Shown here: positions 8,983 through 17,366 of the stretch, in pieces | How positions within the stretch are numbered: position 1 is the stretch's first letter | Layout of the letters: each line of letters starts with the position of its first letter | Assembly (NCBI GenBank): GCA_001657315.1 | Contig: LYSV01000003.1 | Coordinates: 1 to 64,000 of the forward strand | Direction of reading: 5' to 3' | Source: Flammeovirgaceae bacterium BBD 1991-12 | GTDB taxonomy: Bacteria > Bacteroidota > Bacteroidia > Cytophagales > Cyclobacteriaceae | Length of the DNA stretch: 64,000 nucleotides | Notes under the pieces: generated by a model | Seen by the model: the letters and a program-made list of their open reading frames with translations, nothing else | What the model was told of the DNA's origin: nothing | Database searches by the model: none | Program-made: the position numbers and the translations under genes

Positions 8983-9534
8983 ATGCTCAAACAAATCGTC
9001 ACGCCCAAGAGGTCATTAACGGAAGAAACGGAAGAGAAACTCAACGAACAAATAATGATGGAGGGGCTGTCATCAGCCCGTTATCTGTCCATGGCGTCAT
9101 GGTGTGATACAAAGGGCTTTGTGAAATCTGCTGAATTCCTCTACCGGCACTCTGAAGAAGAACGGCAACACATGCTGAAGCTCTTTGATTATATCAACAA
9201 TGCAGGTGGTCATGCTTTGCAGCCGGAGATCACAGGGATCAAACATGAATTCAGCTCATTGCGCGAGGTCTTTGAAGAAGTGCTGGACCACGAGATCGAA
9301 GTGACAAAGTCGATCAACAATATCGTAGAGCATTGTTTTAAAATAAAAGACTTTGCCACATTCAATTTTCTACAGTGGTACGTTACCGAACAGCGGGAGG
9401 AAGAGACTATTGCACGCAGGGCCGTCGAGCTTTTTGATATCATCGGAGAGGAAGGCATCGGACTCTGGACCATAGACCAGGAGATCGCCAAACTGGAGAG
9501 CTTTGCGGCAGGCACCGGGCCCGATGCTGAGTAG
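8983..9534 (+). CDS. ftnA: Ferritin (non-heme, FtnA type)
   Basis: Iron-storage protein forming a 24-subunit cytoplasmic shell that oxidises Fe(II) and stores ferric mineral. The 183 residues from the ATG at 8983 form the four-helix ferritin fold. Ferroxidase ligands are recognisable in EGLSSARYLSMASW (first Glu), SEEERQHMLK (Glu and His pair), the Glu of the LDHEIEV helix, and EQREEE (further Glu/Gln). The upstream in-frame ATG at 8923 is rejected because the promoter-like TATATTTG lies after it. The convergent gene downstream is a [2Fe-2S] protein, the other iron-related gene here. Confidence 0.93.
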   Translation: MLKQIVTPKRSLTEETEEKLNEQIMMEGLSSARYLSMASWCDTKGFVKSAEFLYRHSEEERQHMLKLFDYINNAGGHALQPEITGIKHEFSSLREVFEEVLDHEIEVTKSINNIVEHCFKIKDFATFNFLQWYVTEQREEETIARRAVELFDIIGEEGIGLWTIDQEIAKLESFAAGTGPDAE

Positions 9535-9565
9535 TAGCTGGTTTTTTAAATAAACCGAGTTGTCA

Positions 9566-9622
9566 CTGGTAATTGTCAGTTACCAGATGGTAGAATTGGT
9601 ATATTTAAGATACTGGTAACTG
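9566..9622. repeat. Nested inverted repeats between ferritin and ferredoxin genes
   Basis: CTGGTAA (9566-9572) pairs with TTACCAG (9580-9586), and the overlapping CAGTTACCAG (9577-9586) pairs perfectly with CTGGTAACTG (9613-9622). The two hairpins are mutually exclusive. The location between two convergent genes fits a shared transcription end, although T-runs are weak. Confidence 0.6.
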
Positions 9623-9661
9623 TTCTCTATATGGAGAATGATATGTTTACAGAAAACGCTC

Positions 9662-9919
9662 CTAATCTTTGTCTGTAAGAAAAGATTCCGAAATAATATC
9701 ATTCAGGAACCGGCGGGTTACTTTAGAGTACAGCCGGTTCGCATGGATAACATTTGGCCCTTTTTTGCAATGATCCATACATTTGGTTTTGATCACCCTT
9801 ACCTTTGATCTGATATCCTTCTTTTTCAGGAGTTCCGGCAGGTCCCTGTGCAATTCCTTGCTTCCGTTTCTTTTACAATCCTTGCCTGTACACAGGAATA
9901 TGTATTCTTTTGACTTCAT
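9662..9919 (-). CDS. Small (2Fe-2S) ferredoxin domain protein
   Basis: 85 residues with the thioredoxin-like [2Fe-2S] ferredoxin pattern: Cys10 and Cys15 in CTGKDCKRNGS, and Cys47 and Cys51 in CMDHCKKGPN. These four Cys should bind the cluster. Such proteins carry single electrons, but the partner is unknown. The ATG at 9919 is taken as start; the frame is open to a TTG at 9934, four bases from the end of the vapC remnant, so the gene probably lies in the same transcript as vapBC. There is no signal peptide. Confidence 0.85.
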   Translation of the reverse strand: MKSKEYIFLCTGKDCKRNGSKELHRDLPELLKKKDIRSKVRVIKTKCMDHCKKGPNVIHANRLYSKVTRRFLNDIISESFLTDKD

Positions 9920-9937
9920 ACAGTCAAGGGGCAATTA

Positions 9938-10332
9938 CTAAGACTTTGTCCAGTTTTCTATTTTCAGTTCTGGCACTCTCATAAATTCTTTCTCATTATT
10001 TGTTACCAGAGTTAATCCAAGGGCTCTCACTTGCGCCGCAATCAGAGTATCAAGAGGGCCTATTGGCGTACCGGCCCTTTCAAGAACTGTTCTGATTTTA
10101 CCATACTCCATAGAGGCATTCATATCAAAATCCAGTATCTCCAATGGCAGCAAAAACTGATTCAAAGCCATTTGGTTCTTTTCAGGCACCTGACTCTTCT
10201 TTATTCCATACTGTAACTCGGCCAAAGTTATAGAAGAGATACCTATGGACCCCAGTGTTAGTTTTTTGAACTTTTCAAACACATTCGATGGCTTCGATAA
10301 ATGCAAATGTTCGTATCCAGTATAAATTGCAT
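9938..10332 (-). pseudogene. vapC: VapC-type PIN-domain toxin, broken by a frameshift
   Basis: Read on the minus strand, the ATG at 10332-10330 starts MQFILDTNICIY, the classic PIN N-terminus with the first catalytic Asp. This frame then diverges into RSHRM and stops after 24 residues. The rest of a good PIN domain (KPSNVFEKF, SSITLAELQYG with the conserved Glu, GPLDTLIAA with the conserved Asp, NNEKEF) continues in another frame down to 9938. Compared with usual VapC spacing, about three residues' worth of bases are missing at roughly 10293-10299, consistent with a 10-nt deletion. The start codon overlaps the antitoxin stop (TGATG), the normal vapBC arrangement. A TTG at 10306 could start a fragment lacking the first Asp. 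Either a decayed toxin or an assembly error. Confidence 0.85.
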
Positions 10333-10568
10333 CAGTCTAAAGATTCCCTCAGCTGCTCAGGTGGTTGCTGACGATCATTCATGAAATCGTTCGAAAATTG
10401 ATCTGTGCTTTCTATCATACCTCGCCAGGGATCATGAAATGGAATTATAAACAGTGAGTTTCCAACTTTCTTGAGGTAAACCTTATCATCGTCAATCCTG
10501 AAACTATCAGGGATCTTGATCATTTGCGAACCTGAAATGTCCTGAATACTTATCGCCTCGAATGCCAT
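10332..10568 (-). CDS. vapB: VapB-type antitoxin (AbrB-like DNA-binding)
   Basis: 78 residues. The N-terminal half has the swapped-hairpin AbrB pattern (SQMIKIPDSFRI, then VYLKKVGNSLFIIPF), which dimerises and binds the operon's own promoter. The C-terminal tail (MIESTDQFSNDFMNDR) would wrap around the toxin. It is translationally coupled to the toxin gene through a one-base TGATG overlap. With the toxin frameshifted, this may now be an orphan antitoxin. The sequence itself is intact. Confidence 0.85.
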   Translation of the reverse strand: MAFEAISIQDISGSQMIKIPDSFRIDDDKVYLKKVGNSLFIIPFHDPWRGMIESTDQFSNDFMNDRQQPPEQLRESLD

Positions 10569-10761
10569 GTTTTTTTATCTAAAATACAATTTTTCGGATA
10601 AAGTCGTTCAACTCCCGGAGAATGCTGGTTTAGCCAAGGTTAATTATAGAGCTCCAATAATTATCTAAAGTGCAAAGCTTGTAGTACTAAGAATTTTTGA
10701 TATCAGGCACCTCTGTGATCGAAAACAAAAGCGCCCCGGCTATTGCAGTCAGAGTCAATAT

Positions 10762-10792
10762 TTTGAAGAGACAACTCAAGTGCCTATATTTC
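10762..10792 (+). promoter_or_regulatory. Promoter of the small secreted-protein gene
   Basis: TTTG at 10762-10765, a 19-nt spacer, and TATATTTC at 10785-10792 (7 of 8 to TAnnTTTG). An AAGGAG ribosome-binding site follows at 10804-10809, 7 nt before the ATG, a stronger Shine-Dalgarno match than most genes here have. Confidence 0.55.
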
Positions 10793-10816
10793 TTCCAGTA
10801 AACAAGGAGTTTTATC

Positions 10817-11320
10817 ATGAAATTGACCCTGCTATCAGCCCTGTTTCTGTCTTGTCAACTGGTTTTCGGACAGTCTGTAAAAGTGGACGGAACAGAGCTA
10901 CCCGGCACTGAAACGTTTGAATTCAGGCTATCTGATGAATATGCCTACCGGCAAGATGGCCTAAAAGTGGTCATTGGCAGATACAATAACGAAAACGGTA
11001 ATGGCTTTATCAAGTTGACTGTAAAGACGGGAGACGGATTGGGTATAAAGGGGCGTGTATCTCTGCAACTGGATGACGGGTCTACACTGGTACTGGAAGA
11101 TAAAGGTAAACGAACCTATGAAGATGATCATTCTTCAAATATATTCGACCTGAGTGCCACGCAGGTCCAGTCGCTGAAAGAACGAAACCTAAGAAACATC
11201 CGTTTCTCGGTAAAATGCATCAACTGTTTCCTGTCCACGAAGGAAGGTAACTTCGTAGCCAACAATGATGACAATGTTCCGGTGCTGGAAATGGTGAATA
11301 AGCTGTTTAATGATGGGTAG
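10817..11320 (+). CDS. Small secreted protein of unknown function
   Basis: 167 residues with a clear signal peptide (MKLTLLSALFLSCQLVFGQ, cleavage after about residue 18). The mature part is predicted mostly beta: alternating hydrophobic stretches such as LKVVIGRYNN, FIKLTVKTG and RVSLQLDDGSTLVLED. Two Cys lie close together in KCINCF and could form a disulfide. I do not recognise a family. It has its own promoter and sits between two toxin-antitoxin loci without obvious functional link to either. Confidence 0.7.
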   Translation: MKLTLLSALFLSCQLVFGQSVKVDGTELPGTETFEFRLSDEYAYRQDGLKVVIGRYNNENGNGFIKLTVKTGDGLGIKGRVSLQLDDGSTLVLEDKGKRTYEDDHSSNIFDLSATQVQSLKERNLRNIRFSVKCINCFLSTKEGNFVANNDDNVPVLEMVNKLFNDG

Positions 11321-11373
11321 TAGGATGTGACATTTCTCTCAGAAAACGATTGCTTCTATAATCTGCAAAGATT

Positions 11374-11416
11374 ACGACAAATTAATAACTTTATCGTGTA
11401 TTTTGTCGTATATTTG
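11374..11416 (+). promoter_or_regulatory. Palindromic operator and promoter of the Xre-RES operon
   Basis: Perfect 8-bp inverted arms ACGACAAA (11374-11381) and TTTGTCGT (11402-11409) are separated by 20 nt. The right arm runs directly into TATATTTG (11409-11416), a perfect TAnnTTTG -7 box 24 nt before the antitoxin ATG. A bound repressor would block RNA polymerase, matching antitoxin autoregulation in this family. No protein binding is demonstrated. Confidence 0.6.
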
Positions 11417-11439
11417 TAGAGGAGAAAACATAAACAAAA

Positions 11440-11850
11440 ATGGGAGCTGCCTTACCGGTATTGGAAAAAAACACCATCTATGAACTATTGAACGGGTTCC
11501 TTTACAAGAACGAGCACATACCGTCGGCCTTCCTGAAAAAATTTATCACCTCAATAGGTGCCAGTCAGAATACCGCCTCCCGGCTTTTGGGGATATCTGC
11601 CCGTACCCTGCAGCGCGAGCTTGCAGCTACTCATTTAAGTCAGGAGCTCTCCGACCGTTTTCTGCAACTCATCGACCTTTACAAAGAAGGGGTGGAAGCC
11701 TTTTACACCCTTGAAACCTTTAAAAAATGGCTGGAAACCGGCAAATCTGTTTTTCAGGGAAAGCAGCCCTTTGATCTGATGCATACCATTACGGGTATCC
11801 AGCAAGTAAAGGAAGAGATCATACGCACGAAGCTCGGCATCCTGTCCTGA
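11440..11850 (+). CDS. parS: Xre/MbcA/ParS-type antitoxin (DUF2384)
   Basis: 136 residues: an N-terminal helix-turn-helix region (about 35-75, TSIGASQNTASRLLGISARTL) followed by the ParS-like toxin-binding domain (about 75-136, LIDLYKEGVEAFYTLETFKKWL). It neutralises the RES toxin encoded next and represses the operon. The stop overlaps the toxin start by one base (TGATG at 11848-11852), giving translational coupling. The palindrome upstream is the likely binding site. Confidence 0.9.
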   Translation: MGAALPVLEKNTIYELLNGFLYKNEHIPSAFLKKFITSIGASQNTASRLLGISARTLQRELAATHLSQELSDRFLQLIDLYKEGVEAFYTLETFKKWLETGKSVFQGKQPFDLMHTITGIQQVKEEIIRTKLGILS

Positions 11851-12293
11851 TGCAGGTTTACCGGCTGGCGCATCCCAAATATGCCAATGATATATCCGGT
11901 TACGGCTCACTACTGGTACCCGGCCGTTGGAATTTCAAGGGCCACAGGGTGCTATACACTTCTGAAAACTCCAGCCTGGCCCTGCTGGAATATCTGGCAC
12001 ATACTGAAGGGCTCAAAAGAAGACTCCCCTATCACCTGATCACCCTGCAGGTCCCTGATGATACCATTATGGAATATACGATCGCTCAACTGGCTCTGGA
12101 CTGGAAAGGAAATCTCCTGCATACCCGCGAAACAGGGACCAAATGGCTGGAAAGCAGGGATTCCCTGTTGCTCAAAGTGCCTTCCGTGATCAATGAAGAC
12201 AACTCCAATTTCCTGGTTAACCCTGAACATCAGCAATTTAACAAGGTCAAAATACTCCACTGCAAGGAGATCACTTTCGATAAAAGGCTGTGA
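11850..12293 (+). CDS. parT: RES-domain toxin (ParT type, NAD-targeting)
   Basis: 147 residues. Toxins of the RES family act on NAD+ (degradation or ADP-ribosyl transfer) and stop growth when unopposed. Family positions are present: Arg26 in GRWN, Tyr36 in VLYTSE, Glu47 in ALLEYLA, Ser112 in VPSVI, and the C-terminal NPEHQQF block. Nothing is truncated, so unlike the vapC nearby this toxin looks functional. Whether it degrades NAD or modifies a protein cannot be read from sequence. Confidence 0.9.
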   Translation: MQVYRLAHPKYANDISGYGSLLVPGRWNFKGHRVLYTSENSSLALLEYLAHTEGLKRRLPYHLITLQVPDDTIMEYTIAQLALDWKGNLLHTRETGTKWLESRDSLLLKVPSVINEDNSNFLVNPEHQQFNKVKILHCKEITFDKRL

Positions 12294-12419
12294 CCGGGGC
12301 CACCTCCGTTTTCCATTCATCCGGGTTTTTCACTATTCCTAATACTTCGTAGCCCTTCGAATAAAACCCATAACCAAAGCCTACGATTCATGTTTGTAAT
12401 GTTGAATTAATATGAGTCA

Positions 12420-14906
12420 ATGAAAAACTTTCTACTGCTTTCGTTTTTCCTACTTTCCGGCGGCCTGTTCGCTCAGCGACCAGCCAGCAGCTACAGAGCA
12501 CCGGCGCCATCCATTAAAGGCAAGGTTACCGGCAGGCTGGTGGATGCACAGTCCAACGAACCCCTGGCCTTTGCCTCAGTGGTACTTCATGACCCCAAAA
12601 AGAACAAAACCGTAAACGGCACCATCACTGAAGATGACGGACGTTTTAAACTGGCCGATGTCCCTCCCGGCAATTATGAGCTACAGGTGTCTTTCGTAGG
12701 ATATGACCAGCAAACCATGCCTGTGCAGCTTACTCCCCGAAATCCGGACCTTAATCTCAGTACCATTAAAATGACCGGTAACCTGCAACAGCTGGAAGAA
12801 GTAATAGTGGAGGGCGAGCGTGAGCTAATCGAAAACAAGATCGATAAGATCGTTTACAATGCTGAAAGAGATGTAGCCAATGACGGAGGGGATGCCTCCG
12901 ATGTACTGCGAAGAGCACCATTGCTGAGTGTAGACCTGGAAGGAAATGTTTCTCTCAGAGGTAGCCAGAATGTGCAAATACTGGTGAACGGAAAACCATC
13001 CACTATGTTCGCTGGCAACCCCGGAGATGCACTACGCGCTATACCTGCCGATCAGATAAAAAGTGTTGAGGTGATCACGTCGCCCTCTGCCAAATATGAT
13101 GGTGAAGGCACTGCCGGCATCATCAACATCATCACCAAAAAAAGTAATGCCGAGGGCTTTACCGGCAATATCAATCTTTCCGCCGGCAATATCTCCAACC
13201 GTGGCGTGGTAGGAATAACTGCAGGGAAAGGCCGGTTGGGTTTCAACGCCAATGGCAGCGCCTACTACCGTATCCCTCAGGATGGGTCTACCAGCCTGCT
13301 ACGCAGGGACGTCATTAACAACGAAACAAGGTTGTTAACCGAAAGTGGCGGAAACGAATCCGACAGACTGGGTTTTTTTGTGACGGCTGGGGCCTTTTAT
13401 GATTTCAACGCCTTTCACAGTCTTACAAGTAGTTTCAGACTGAGAGGTTTTTCGAGCAACAATAATAATGTCATTCTGGGAGACTTTGATGATCCGGTAA
13501 ATACCATAAATCAGCAGTATGAACGAACCTCGGAGACTGAAAACCTGTACAGTGGATACGAATGGTCCATTGATTACATCTATAAGGTGCCGGAGCAGGA
13601 AGGCAGGGAGCTGGCCATCTCCTATAAAATAGACGGCAATGTTCAGGATCAGGACTTTGCCATTCAGCAGATGGACCTTGAGGGTAGCGACCCCTCGCTG
13701 TTCCGTAATGAGCGGAATATCAATGACGGCGACAATCAGGAAATCACTTACCAGATTGATTATACACACCCGTTAGGTGATTACCTCAAAATTGAATCCG
13801 GGGCTAAAATGGTACTCAGAAATGTGACCAGTGATTTCCGCTATGATATTTTTAATACAAACACCGGAGAGTTTGAGATCGATGAAGCCAGCACTGATTT
13901 CCTCGATTACGATCAAAATGTATACGCAGGCTACGCCAGCGGTACGCTTAAGCTTGGAGAGAAATATGGATTGATTGCCGGGGCACGATATGAGTTTACA
14001 GAAATAGCAGGCCGCTTCCGGGACAACGACATTGCACCCTTCAGCAATGATTATCAAAATCTGTTGCCAAGCATAACCTTCAACAGGAAGCTTGGTAAGA
14101 CCACCAATGCCAAAATAAGTTACTCACGAAGGATCCAGAGGCCTAATCTGAGGTTCATCAATCCCTTTGTCAACAGAGAGAACAACCGGAATACCACCCA
14201 GGGGAATCCGGAGCTGAATCCCGAGCTGACCGACCAGTATGAATTCAGCTACAGCACTTTCATTAAAAGGATATCAGTGAATGCATCGGTTTTCTACCGG
14301 CGCACTACTGACATCATTGAAAGCTTTCTGGAGGTGGATGGTGAGGGAGTGAGCAATACCATATTTCAAAATGTGGGTACAGCGAACTCTGTAGGCCTTA
14401 ACTTCTTCACTTCCGCCACGCTGCTGAAGGTATGGACCCTACGCGGCGGACTAAACCTGTTTACCTACGATGCTACGGGAAATGTGAACGGGGAAAGTAT
14501 TTCCAACCAGGCGATCCTCTGGAACGGCAATGTAAACTCAAACATAAAGCTAAAGAAAGACTGGATCATCGATATTTTTGGGTTCTACAGGGCTCCCCGG
14601 CAGACCCTTCAGGGTTTCAATCCTTCATTTTCCATATTCACAATGGGTGTGAGAAAGGAAATATGGAATAAAAGAGGCAGCATTGGCATAAGGATGGTAG
14701 AACCTTTCTTCCCGGATAAGGCCTTTGGCAGCGAACTGGAAGGCGACAACTTTTATCAGGAAAGCGAAAGGATCATTCCCTTCCGGTCATTTGGTATAAA
14801 CTTCCGGTACAAATTTGGGAAACTCGACTTCCGGCAGAGGGCACGCAAAAGTAAGATCAACAATGATGACGTACAGCGAGGAGGCGACAGCCAGCAGCAG
14901 TTCTAG
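12420..14906 (+). CDS. Outer-membrane beta-barrel receptor (TonB-dependent-like, OMP_b-brl_3)
   Basis: 828 residues: signal peptide (1-19, ending GLFAQ), a proline-rich linker, carboxypeptidase-like domain (about 33-120, GRLVDAQSNEPLAFASVVL), plug (about 130-235, RRAPLLSVDLEGNVSLRGS) and a long barrel of the OMP_b-brl_3 type with RIQRPNLRFINPFV and the QGNPELNPELTDQYE block. It ends with a basic and glutamine-rich tail (KSKINND onward) that would lie outside the last strand. It stands alone without SusD or DUF4249 neighbours; substrate unknown. The ATG at 12420 directly precedes the signal sequence. Confidence 0.9.
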   Translation: MKNFLLLSFFLLSGGLFAQRPASSYRAPAPSIKGKVTGRLVDAQSNEPLAFASVVLHDPKKNKTVNGTITEDDGRFKLADVPPGNYELQVSFVGYDQQTMPVQLTPRNPDLNLSTIKMTGNLQQLEEVIVEGERELIENKIDKIVYNAERDVANDGGDASDVLRRAPLLSVDLEGNVSLRGSQNVQILVNGKPSTMFAGNPGDALRAIPADQIKSVEVITSPSAKYDGEGTAGIINIITKKSNAEGFTGNINLSAGNISNRGVVGITAGKGRLGFNANGSAYYRIPQDGSTSLLRRDVINNETRLLTESGGNESDRLGFFVTAGAFYDFNAFHSLTSSFRLRGFSSNNNNVILGDFDDPVNTINQQYERTSETENLYSGYEWSIDYIYKVPEQEGRELAISYKIDGNVQDQDFAIQQMDLEGSDPSLFRNERNINDGDNQEITYQIDYTHPLGDYLKIESGAKMVLRNVTSDFRYDIFNTNTGEFEIDEASTDFLDYDQNVYAGYASGTLKLGEKYGLIAGARYEFTEIAGRFRDNDIAPFSNDYQNLLPSITFNRKLGKTTNAKISYSRRIQRPNLRFINPFVNRENNRNTTQGNPELNPELTDQYEFSYSTFIKRISVNASVFYRRTTDIIESFLEVDGEGVSNTIFQNVGTANSVGLNFFTSATLLKVWTLRGGLNLFTYDATGNVNGESISNQAILWNGNVNSNIKLKKDWIIDIFGFYRAPRQTLQGFNPSFSIFTMGVRKEIWNKRGSIGIRMVEPFFPDKAFGSELEGDNFYQESERIIPFRSFGINFRYKFGKLDFRQRARKSKINNDDVQRGGDSQQQF

Positions 14907-15097
14907 GGGAACCCGTCATGAATCAATGCTGAATTACCGGGTTATTTCATAGCACAAAGAGCTATCCCGGAACTCCCGGCTGTGGTGATCGGCCCAGGCC
15001 AGCAGGTCACCATGACCCGCACATTTTTATAGGTATATTCGGTTTTTTTTCATATATTATTCCATATCACAAGGTCAAATCCAAAATCAACAAAACT

Positions 15098-15679
15098 ATG
15101 AAAAAGAGCTGTCTGTTTTTTTTCTTGTGTCTGGCATATTATTCCACAGCGGGTCAGACCACATGGGTGGTGGATCCGGCACATTCCTCCGTTCAGTTTG
15201 AGGTATCGCATCTGGCCGTATCATCCGTCAGTGGAGATTTTACGGGGTTCACGGGAAGTGTAGTCACAAAAAATGATGATTTCAACAATGCCCGGATCAA
15301 TGCTACCATTGATGTGAACAGCGTAGACACCAATAATCTTGAGCGGGACAAGCACTTAAAGGAAGATGACTTTTTTAATGCATCGAAATATCCTACCATC
15401 ACCTTTGTAAGCTCTGTATGCTCAAAAACAAAAGGTAATGAATTCACTATACAGGGGGACCTTACCATTCGCGATGTCACCAAGCCCGTATCCCTGAGCG
15501 CCGAGTATGGAGGTATTGTGTCAATAGATGGTCAGCAGAAGGCAGGGTTCACTGCCAAAGGCACCATTGACCGGTTTGATTATGGGTTGAAATGGGACGA
15601 TGTGCTCGACAGCGGTGGCCTGATCGTGGGGGAAAAGGTTGATATTATTCTTAAGGTAGAGCTTGTCAAAAAACAGTAG
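15098..15679 (+). CDS. YceI family periplasmic lipid-binding protein
   Basis: 193 residues with a signal peptide (about 1-20) and the YceI lipocalin-like barrel: WVVDPAHSSVQFEVSHL at the start, then FTGSV, NNLERDKHLKEDDFFNASKYPTITF, GDLTIRDVTKPVSL, and FTAKGTIDRFDYGLKWDD. Family members bind isoprenoid or amphiphilic molecules. A TATATTCG element at 15034-15041 may be its -7 box. The gene converges with the response regulator, the two stop codons lying one base apart. Confidence 0.93.
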   Translation: MKKSCLFFFLCLAYYSTAGQTTWVVDPAHSSVQFEVSHLAVSSVSGDFTGFTGSVVTKNDDFNNARINATIDVNSVDTNNLERDKHLKEDDFFNASKYPTITFVSSVCSKTKGNEFTIQGDLTIRDVTKPVSLSAEYGGIVSIDGQQKAGFTAKGTIDRFDYGLKWDDVLDSGGLIVGEKVDIILKVELVKKQ

Positions 15680-15680
15680 G

Positions 15681-16091
15681 TCAGGCAGTATGTTTTATCC
15701 TGTCCCTGATGATCTGTAGCTTTTCCTCATTGAGTGGTTTGGAGAGAAAATACAACACATCCGAGTTTTTTTCCACCTTGTCCTTGTCATTGGGGTTATT
15801 GGAGCTGGTCAGCACCACTATGGACATACCCGACCTGATGCTTTTACCCAGCTTTGAAAATTCAGACAGAAATTGAAAACCATCCGACAACGGCATATTC
15901 AGATCCAGAAATATGATTTGCGGGAGAGCCTCCTTATCTACATTTTGTAAATAATTCAATGCATCCTTGCCGGAAGAAAGCGAAACAAGCTTATTGGTAA
16001 AATTGTTGAATTCGATGATCTTCTTGTTAATGAAGAGATCAATGTCATTGTCATCTACCAATAATACAGAGTCTGCGCAGACATCAACCAT
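15681..16091 (-). CDS. Single-domain response regulator
   Basis: 136 residues consisting only of a receiver domain. Asp13-Asp14 form the Mg-binding pair, Asp63 in FLDLNMP is the phospho-acceptor, Thr95 in VVLTSS is the switch residue and Lys118 in LSKP the conserved lysine. There is no output domain, so it must act by protein contact, as in Rcp1/CheY-like relays downstream of light- or redox-sensing histidine kinases. No kinase is adjacent. ATG at 16091 is the only ATG before the VLLVDDND block. Confidence 0.92.
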   Translation of the reverse strand: MVDVCADSVLLVDDNDIDLFINKKIIEFNNFTNKLVSLSSGKDALNYLQNVDKEALPQIIFLDLNMPLSDGFQFLSEFSKLGKSIRSGMSIVVLTSSNNPNDKDKVEKNSDVLYFLSKPLNEEKLQIIRDRIKHTA

Positions 16092-16347
16092 GGGAGTAGT
16101 ATGTTAATTCAATAATTATACTCAAGTGGTTTCCATTATAATCATTTTCAGAGATTTTGCCGAGTTGGAAGAAGAAGATTTTTTGTAATTAAAGGAAAAA
16201 TACAATTCAATATTCCCAGGGTGATGACAAGCCTGATAATAAGGTGGTTTATCGCCGCCAGATGGAAACTAAAATAATGTAGTATTATTTTTCATCAGCG
16301 AAAAAAATATATTAAAATTGAAAATTCTTAATCTAACCTTGAAAACT

Positions 16348-17241
16348 ATGAAGTACAGATATTTGGGATGGCTTTCCTTGACTTTTTCGATTCTTTTCGG
16401 ACTTTATTCCTGTGGTACGAAGTCTACCGAAGAAAGTGCTGATTCTTCAGAGGAATTTGATAAAGCCAACGAAGATCTGAAAGAGCGAATCCAGGAAGTG
16501 GTGTATGAGATCCCATCTCCTTCAGAAATACCTTTCCTGCTGGAAGCCACAGGTGCGGAGTTCAACGAGTCTTTGATCAATGATAACAATAAGGTAGAGG
16601 AATATTCTTCACGCAACGACAACGCTGCCCTGAATCTGGGGGTATATGCTACAAATATTGGATACCTTGTGTCCTATGACAAGGTGCAGGATGCACTTAC
16701 TTACATGAGCTCTGCCAAAAAACTGGCAGACAACCTGGGAGTAACAGGATCCTTTGATACCGGGCTGCTGAAAAGATTTGAGAACAACCTGTCCAGAAAA
16801 GATTCACTGGCCTATCTGCTGAATGAAACCATAAACAAAACAGAGAACTACCTGAAAGATGACAACCGGAACAAGCTGGCGGCATTGATAATAACAGGAA
16901 GTTTTATTGAAGGTCTGTATATTTCCACGCAACTTATCGACAGCTATCCGGATGATATTCTACCGGAGGACAGCAGAAACCTTGTACTAACCCCTTTGAT
17001 ACGGGTAGTTCTGGAGCAGGAAAAATCCATAGAGGATCTGGTGAATATGCTGGAAAGTGTAGAACAATCCGAACCGATAACATCCCTTGCAACACAGCTT
17101 AAGGATCTTAAATCAAAGTATGCTGCTTTAAGTATTCAGGAACAGATTAAAAATAACCGTGCTGATCTGGTATTGACAGATGAGACACTGGTAGAGATAA
17201 CATCCAAGGTAGCCTCTGTACGGGCCAGCATTATCGAATAG
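16348..17241 (+). CDS. Predicted lipoprotein of unknown function
   Basis: 297 residues from the ATG at 16348, chosen because it precedes a basic n-region and a hydrophobic stretch ending in the lipobox GLYSC; an upstream in-frame TTG at 16318 would add ten residues. After the anchor come an acidic linker (STEESADSSEEFD) and an all-helical body with long amphipathic helices, for instance ALNLGVYATNIGYLVSYDKV. I do not recognise a named family. It ends in a strong terminator, and the large TerB-ABC gene starts 125 bp later on the same strand. Confidence 0.75.
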   Translation: MKYRYLGWLSLTFSILFGLYSCGTKSTEESADSSEEFDKANEDLKERIQEVVYEIPSPSEIPFLLEATGAEFNESLINDNNKVEEYSSRNDNAALNLGVYATNIGYLVSYDKVQDALTYMSSAKKLADNLGVTGSFDTGLLKRFENNLSRKDSLAYLLNETINKTENYLKDDNRNKLAALIITGSFIEGLYISTQLIDSYPDDILPEDSRNLVLTPLIRVVLEQEKSIEDLVNMLESVEQSEPITSLATQLKDLKSKYAALSIQEQIKNNRADLVLTDETLVEITSKVASVRASIIE

Positions 17242-17289
17242 GTCTTGTTTGCTGGTTCCTTCAGGAGTACCATTTTCATAAAATCACCG

Positions 17290-17316
17290 GGAGCGATGGA
17301 ATTTCGCTCCTTTTTT
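17290..17316 (+). terminator. Intrinsic terminator after the lipoprotein gene
   Basis: Stem GGAGCGA (17290-17296) / TCGCTCC (17304-17310), 7-nt loop, then six T (17311-17316). Confidence 0.85.
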
Positions 17317-17366
17317 ATTCCTCCTGTACTATACTTATATTGAAGTGATGCTAAACCTATAACTTC

